Made by a program: the position numbers and the translations under genes | Source: Psococerastis gibbosa | Taxonomy: Eukaryota > Arthropoda > Insecta > Psocodea > Psocidae | Direction: 5' to 3' | NCBI GenBank assembly: GCA_963971405.1 | Contig: OZ020487.1 | Span: 28,629,371 to 28,693,370, forward strand | DNA length: 64,000 nucleotides | Notes under the pieces: generated by a model | Databases searched by the model: none | What the model was told of the DNA's origin: nothing | Seen by the model: only the letters and a program-made list of their open reading frames with translations | In this document: piece after piece, positions 58,920 to 64,000 of the stretch | Position numbering within the stretch: the stretch's first letter is position 1 | Layout of the letters: every line of letters begins with the position of its first letter

Positions 58920-61900
58920 ATGTTGAGCGGTAAAGTGGTGGATTCCAACTACGAGACTTATGTCTCAGACCATTTATTTATGGATAAAAGGGAACCAGTT
59001 TTTATAATTATGACGGCTTTAGGAATAAAGCCGTATTATTTAAACAAAGAAGGTGAGTTGCTATCAGTGTTGTTAAATTATTAATTGCATCTTCTGTTCA
59101 GTAAGAAAAAAAGTGCCTGGGCGCGAACCCCCATCGTGAATTAGGCCGTACGTAGGACTGATAAAGGATTCTTTTGATAACTGCTCTATTTGTGATAATG
59201 GGGTCAGAAACTCTAGTCTCTAACTTCAACCATCCGGTTCTTCGTCAAATCCTAGTTTAGTCTGGTGCACAAATAGTGAATAGAAATCTGGTAAGAATAA
59301 AAATGATGTGCCGACCATAGCCCCGTTTCCGAATTTCGATCCGTAGAAATACTCGTACAGCAGCCTATAAGCTTATATTGTAACACGGAATGCCCGTTTT
59401 TTAGCGACCATTTGCTGGGTAGGGTAGACACTAATGTTAGGTACTATTGAACGTGTAGTGTATAGAGAAAACTTGATATGTACATCCACTTATAAACACC
59501 CCTTAAATCCTGGACATTTTCAGGAAAGGTAACGCTGCGTTGGTGCTCATGGCGATGTGCCTACTCCGGGTTTTTGTTCACTCTCCTCGTTTGCATGAAC
59601 GTGCCTGCCTTTATCCTCGCCATTAAAACAATCAAAAATTCCAAGCTGAATTACGAAGACATACTTAACTGTTCAAATGCACTAGTTGTTTGTGCAACGA
59701 GCTTTATGCCATTCATAACGTTCTGCGAATGTGGAAAGCTTCTGTCCTTCATAAGGGATTGCGAGCTTTTTGAGGTAAGGAAAGAAACAAAATATAAACT
59801 GCCCTATTAGTGCATTGTCTTGAAAAGTCGGCCTGACTTAACGTCAACATACTTTTACAGACAGCTTTCAACAAGATTGCACTGAGAAATTTGCCAAAAA
59901 TGTCAAAGCTAACGGTAAATATTGGGATCACAGTGGTGTGGGGAGGTTTTTGTATTTATGGTACGGCTATAGGGGTCGAAAAATCTGCTGGTTTTATGAG
60001 CAAACACTGCCACTCACAATTCTCCATCATCATGTATACTTTCTTATGCTACCTCTATGTGCCAATCGTGACTGCGCATGTACTGCTATGGAAAATACTC
60101 AATGATGTTCTCACTCACTGTGCCGAAAATCTAATGTCTGAGATTGAGGTAAGTACCGTACAGTTCTATTTTTGATAAATAATGATGAATAAATACACTA
60201 AGTTTTGTTTGCCAAATATGCGGTGGAATTTGGATGAATGTTTTATTTATGCAAATTTAAACTTGGCACCATTTTTCATCATTCTGCACAAAAACGTCTG
60301 CATCAAATATGCCAATGTGGACTATATAACTACTTAGCAGATTGGTGTGCCTGGTTTGTGTATCATAAATTTTAAGACCTAATACTGTATTAAAGTGCAG
60401 TTAGCTACCTTTATTTGTTCAAATTATGGTTCTAAATTTCTACGCAGCAGTGCGCTCATATGCATGCCTGCAGAACAGGCCAAGGGGGCCATGCCCCCCC
60501 CCCCAAAATTTGATCGGATGGTCATTGTATTTACAGCCTCACAGGTGAATTACTAAGGATGTATCATTTATAAAAATTTGATCTTGCCCCCCCCCCAAAA
60601 AAAAAGAACCGGTCCGAGTTCACTCGAACATGCTTTCCAATTTATCAAAATTATTAGATAGAGAAAATTAGTAATTTTATGGCGAATATTTTTCCTATGG
60701 TTAAATTTCCGATATCTCGGGGGGGGGGGGGCGGTTGTCCACCTGACGTCACTGGAAGTAAGGTAAATTCTCGATAGGTCAAACAAACACATTAATTACC
60801 ACACAGCAATAATGGCAGGGCATGCAATGCATTTGAGCGCGAATTTTCTATCATTTTTTTCAAAAAATAATTTTTTGGGCAAAACCAAATATTTTTTTGG
60901 GAAAGCAACCTATCCGGTTTCGTTACTCAATTTAACACCTAAAACATGCTTGAAGGTAGAAATCATCGATAGAAAGGTTTCGCATTTTTTAGTCATTTTT
61001 TCATTAAAATTTAGTTATTTTTATTTTTTTACCCCCAGAAGCAAACTATCAAGGGGCAAGCGACCCCCCGCATTTTGTCAACATTAATAACGACTACAAT
61101 CTACGAGAATTTAAAAGAAATCGTTGGAGCCGTTTTTGAGAAATAATTTTTTTAGACGTTTTTTTGGAGTTTTTTGAAAATAAAACCCCCCCAAATTGAG
61201 TTAGCCCAAAAAAAAAAATGGTCCCGAGGTATGATTTTTGTGAACCTACATGCCAAATTTCACTCAAATCCACTGAGTAGTTTGCCCGGAAATCGACGAA
61301 CAGACAGACAGACCAACAGACAGACATTTTGTAAAAACCACTTTTTTGGGTTCCTGGGACCTCAAAACGTGTAAATCCGTTGAAATCTCGGAATCGAAAA
61401 TTTCGACCATCACAAAGCTTTCCTTATACTACGTATAAATTGGAAAGCAAAAACTCCTGGGTTCGGGCCTGTTGCAGAAGACCTAGAATGATGATAAAAA
61501 TGGATGCATTGCTGCGTTGTATGTTACTATAGCATTTGTTTTCTGATCATCAATTCAAAATTAATGAACGGAACTAAGGAGCATGGCCATGTCAAATATT
61601 TGATGAATTAAACCATCAAATTGAATGTATAGATACAGACTACAGTTATCTCACAAAAAATAATTAGGTACGTTCTTTGTTAGTTACGAATCTGATTATA
61701 TCAAAAGCTTTATAAGGTCTTGTAACGTTAAAATTCCGGTGCTGAGTTACATATTGATACACAATCTAGTGATTTTATTGAAAACACATCATGAAGGGAG
61801 GGCGCTCAACATACAAATTCATAGATTTATATACAAATTCCAGTTGAATTCATGGGCACCAACAGCTCATAGCATGACTCCATGCATTCACTTATGGCAT

Positions 61901-63741
61901 CGCCTTCGAGAACTGTACGATTCACTTGGTTCTGCTCTGTGGCTGACCAACTTAAGTTTCTTCAGTCTCATGTTCCTGGCTTTACTGCCTACCATGTATG
62001 GCGCAGCGCGCATGCTCACTGAGGGCAACACTGCCGGATTGATCACACCATTGACGTTGATTATCATGGTGTCGTACTTCTTAGAGATGGCTCACAGATC
62101 TACTTCTAAAGTGAGTGTTGACCTGGACTGTTGTAAAATAATTAAATATTAGTAAAGGATAATCTTGCAATATAATTACGAAGACGTTCACGGCCGGATT
62201 TGCATGATGAAGCAGTAGAATTGCTTCGTTCACTTCCAAACGTTTCCTCAACATCAGCGGTCGAAACCTTCAGTGGCGCAGCGAAGACTTCTAAGATTGT
62301 ATCTCGGAGGCTCTGCAGCGTCGTGAATGTCAGAAATACGTCAGCATCATTCCCAATAGTGTGGAATACTGTTAGGTTGCCAGTGTATGGTACACAATTT
62401 AATATACACGGTTAATAATCAGAAAAAAGAGACCAGGCACCAACGTGGATCACTGGGGAACCCCATGTCATTAAATGTTGATGTTAATGCATGTCTCCAC
62501 AGTCCATATATGACACGATGACACCGGCCGGCCAAGTACGAGGCAATGAACATTAAATTGTCATCGACAAGCCCAAGCTCATGACTTCTAATTATCACAT
62601 AATGGGACTGCACGGCGATCCTTAGTCCTTACAATACAATACAATATTACCCGATATTCTTTATAAACATAAGTATACTCATGTATAGATTACATTATCT
62701 GCTGTAGCCTATGCATAGTAGTATTGTACAATGAAGGCTGCATGGTTTAAATATAATCTAGAATTTCCACATCCCTACAATAATTATATTCTTAATAGGG
62801 AGGGAAAGAATTTCGAAAGCAGCTCACGAAAATTTTGCTACAAACCAAACCAGCTGCTATGGGAAGAGGCTGGCTGGCTGAGACGGAGAAGTTCATAGAA
62901 ATTGTTGATACCTCGCCACCAACGATACCTCTCGCAGGATTCATTGACTTGGACAGGCGGGCCAATGTTTCAGTGAGTACACACGCCAGATTAACCCCCG
63001 CTGGTACCCACAGACGATCCCAACGCCGGGAAATTTACCATAGTAACCAATCCGTTTGTGATTGGTTGTTGCAAAAAAGCAGTCTATTTCTGAACGCACT
63101 TTAGAAGATTTCTGACGCTGAGGTGTGTCCTGGGCTTGTCGATGGGAGGTAATGGTCTAGCAAGCGTCAGAAACCTTGTGAAGAACCCATCTGCTCCAAT
63201 GACAAATTTCCCAGCGCGACGTCGGCGTCAGCACGATCGTCCGTGTGTACCGGGCCTATAAGCTCAAATTTGATTTTTGGTTGAAATACTACCTATACAA
63301 TAAATAATTACTGGTATGAAAATTCATAGAAGAAATCATAGACTTTGCAAATTCCATCAGCACGCACGTGAGCAGGGGGGGGGGGGGGTTCTGGGTGTTA
63401 ACCCCCCCCCCCCCTCCGAATTTTTTACGACTTACACTAGATACAATGGGCGAATATGGCGAACGCTTCAAGCTTCGCGCTTTGGGAGGCGTCATACTTG
63501 GCCTAACGTTGTGTATAAGACAATTTCACTGCTATTTATTCATAAAATTTCGCACCGGGAGACCCATTGTTGTGCTCTAGACTTCACAACGGGAGAAAAT
63601 AGTCATCAAAACTAACTTATTCCTTGCTTCTATTTTCAGATGTATTCAAGTTTGATGACGTATTTCATCATAATAGTGCAGTTCAGAGGAACTATCAGTC
63701 ATTCGATAACCCCATCACTAGCAAATATCACCGAGTCATAA
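58920..63741 (+). CDS. Gr: Gustatory receptor, complete, 404 residues
   Basis: Seven-transmembrane chemosensory channel of the arthropod Gr family, plasma membrane. Exons: 58920-59052, 59524-59774, 59861-60148, 61844-62110, 62799-62972, 63640-63741. All have AG/GT borders. The first junction is phase 1 and the rest phase 0, giving 404 residues, a normal Gr length. The N-terminus is short; TM1 includes EPVFIIMTALGI. Hydrophobic segments occur at roughly 60-80 (GFLFTLLVCMNV), 100-115, 145-165, 180-205, 250-270 and 280-300. The last exon codes TM7 with TYFIIIVQF, fitting the Gr signature TYxxxxxQF. The preceding exon ends PLAGFIDLDRRANVS, which fits the usual region before TM7. Three phase-0 introns near the C-terminus also fit insect Gr genes. 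Lies on the strand opposite dpr, whose first exons are not in the window, so it is probably intronic to dpr. No sugar-clade LARxW motif was seen. Confidence 0.88.
60470..60760. mobile_element. Element with C tracts and opposing G tract
   Basis: CAGGCCAAGGGGGCCATG followed by a C run, a second C run with AAAAATTTGATCTTGCC, and a long G run at 60720. It resembles the G/C-tract MITEs, but ends and target duplication could not be fixed. It lies in an intron of the right Gr gene. Confidence 0.4.
60835..61380. repeat. A/T-rich dispersed repeat with CAGACAGACAGAC end
   Basis: 60840-61085 is an inverted relative of 10376-10735. The following 61190-61380, with CATGCCAAATTTCACTCAAA and CAGACAGACAGACCAACAGA, has the look of an arthropod transposon terminus. 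No conserved frame. It lies in an intron of the right Gr gene. Confidence 0.55.
62185..62330 (+). repeat. Third copy of the ACTTCTAAGATTGTATCTCG repeat
   Basis: Matches 1880-2045 with scattered changes, including ACTTCTAAGATTGTATCTCG and GGAGGCTC. It lies in an intron of the right Gr gene. Confidence 0.62.
63374..63416. repeat. G run and C run pair
   Basis: About 15 G, then TTCTGGGTGTTAA, then about 14 C. This is the same hallmark as the G/C-tract MITEs, but terminal repeats were not found. Confidence 0.5.
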
Positions 63742-64000
63742 GCTTTACTGCTTTACAAAGTACCAATGATCAATTTAATTTTAAATCTTCGTTACAACTA
63801 AGATACATCCACTATGCATAAGTAAAATAATTACAGAAATGCAACAATGATCTTTATTCCACTATTCTCAGCAATGTCATTCAGATGTAGACCTACCCTG
63901 TCATAAGACCCTTTTATCTACTACCCCTTTAAATACAGTATGGGCATGACCGAAAAACATTGTTAGTATTCACGCAGGCCATATGGCATACTGATTACAT
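63742..64000. other. 3' flank of the right Gr gene
   Basis: Presumed 3' UTR and downstream DNA. No canonical AATAAA was seen in the first 200 bases after the stop. No other gene recognised. Confidence 0.4.

Overview
The window is nuclear DNA of an arthropod, most likely a pancrustacean with a transposon-rich genome. The reasons are split genes with GT-AG introns, two gustatory-receptor genes of the arthropod Gr family, an arthropod-specific dpr cell-surface gene, and an H2A copy whose C-terminus is the arthropod form. The genus cannot be told from the sequence. There are no operons, CRISPR arrays or bacterial signals.

Layout. Left edge (218-5458, minus): 5' part of a sugar-receptor-like Gr gene that runs off the window. 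11244-19365 (plus): an unrecognised secreted, acidic, mucin-like protein in eight exons. 20346-23636 (minus): complete mitochondrial ribosomal protein L44. 24824-37503 (minus): complete 11-exon DHX8/Prp22 spliceosomal helicase of 1217 residues. 38421-38717 (plus): truncated histone H2A copy, probably a pseudogene. 39357-40276 (minus): centrin, whose first coding exon is only the ATG. 42592-43674 (plus): small secreted cysteine-rich protein. 45687-54540 (minus): second Ig domain and C-terminus of a dpr protein. 58920-63741 (plus): complete six-exon Gr gene of 404 residues, probably inside a dpr intron. All exon chains were assembled by hand from splice sites and reading-phase agreement.

The rest is largely mobile DNA. 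The most striking part is a set of about ten near-perfect palindromes. They begin GGCG, mostly have 3-bp TWA target duplications (PIF/Harbinger, Tourist-like), and fall into several arm types. Many keep the same apex motif (GTAGCAGACAT) although the arms differ. In one case an element sits exactly in the apex of another. There are also hAT-type miniature elements with G/C tracts and perfect 8-bp target duplications, a palindromic family flanked by TTAA, a CAG-ended family with a shared core, A-tailed SINE-like retroposons, and at least seven decayed LINE reverse-transcriptase fragments.

The genes do not form one pathway. DHX8 (splicing), mRpL44 (mitochondrial translation) and centrin (centriole) are housekeeping genes. 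The two Gr genes and dpr belong to chemosensation and neuronal recognition. The two unrecognised secreted-protein genes are the most likely lineage-specific novelties.
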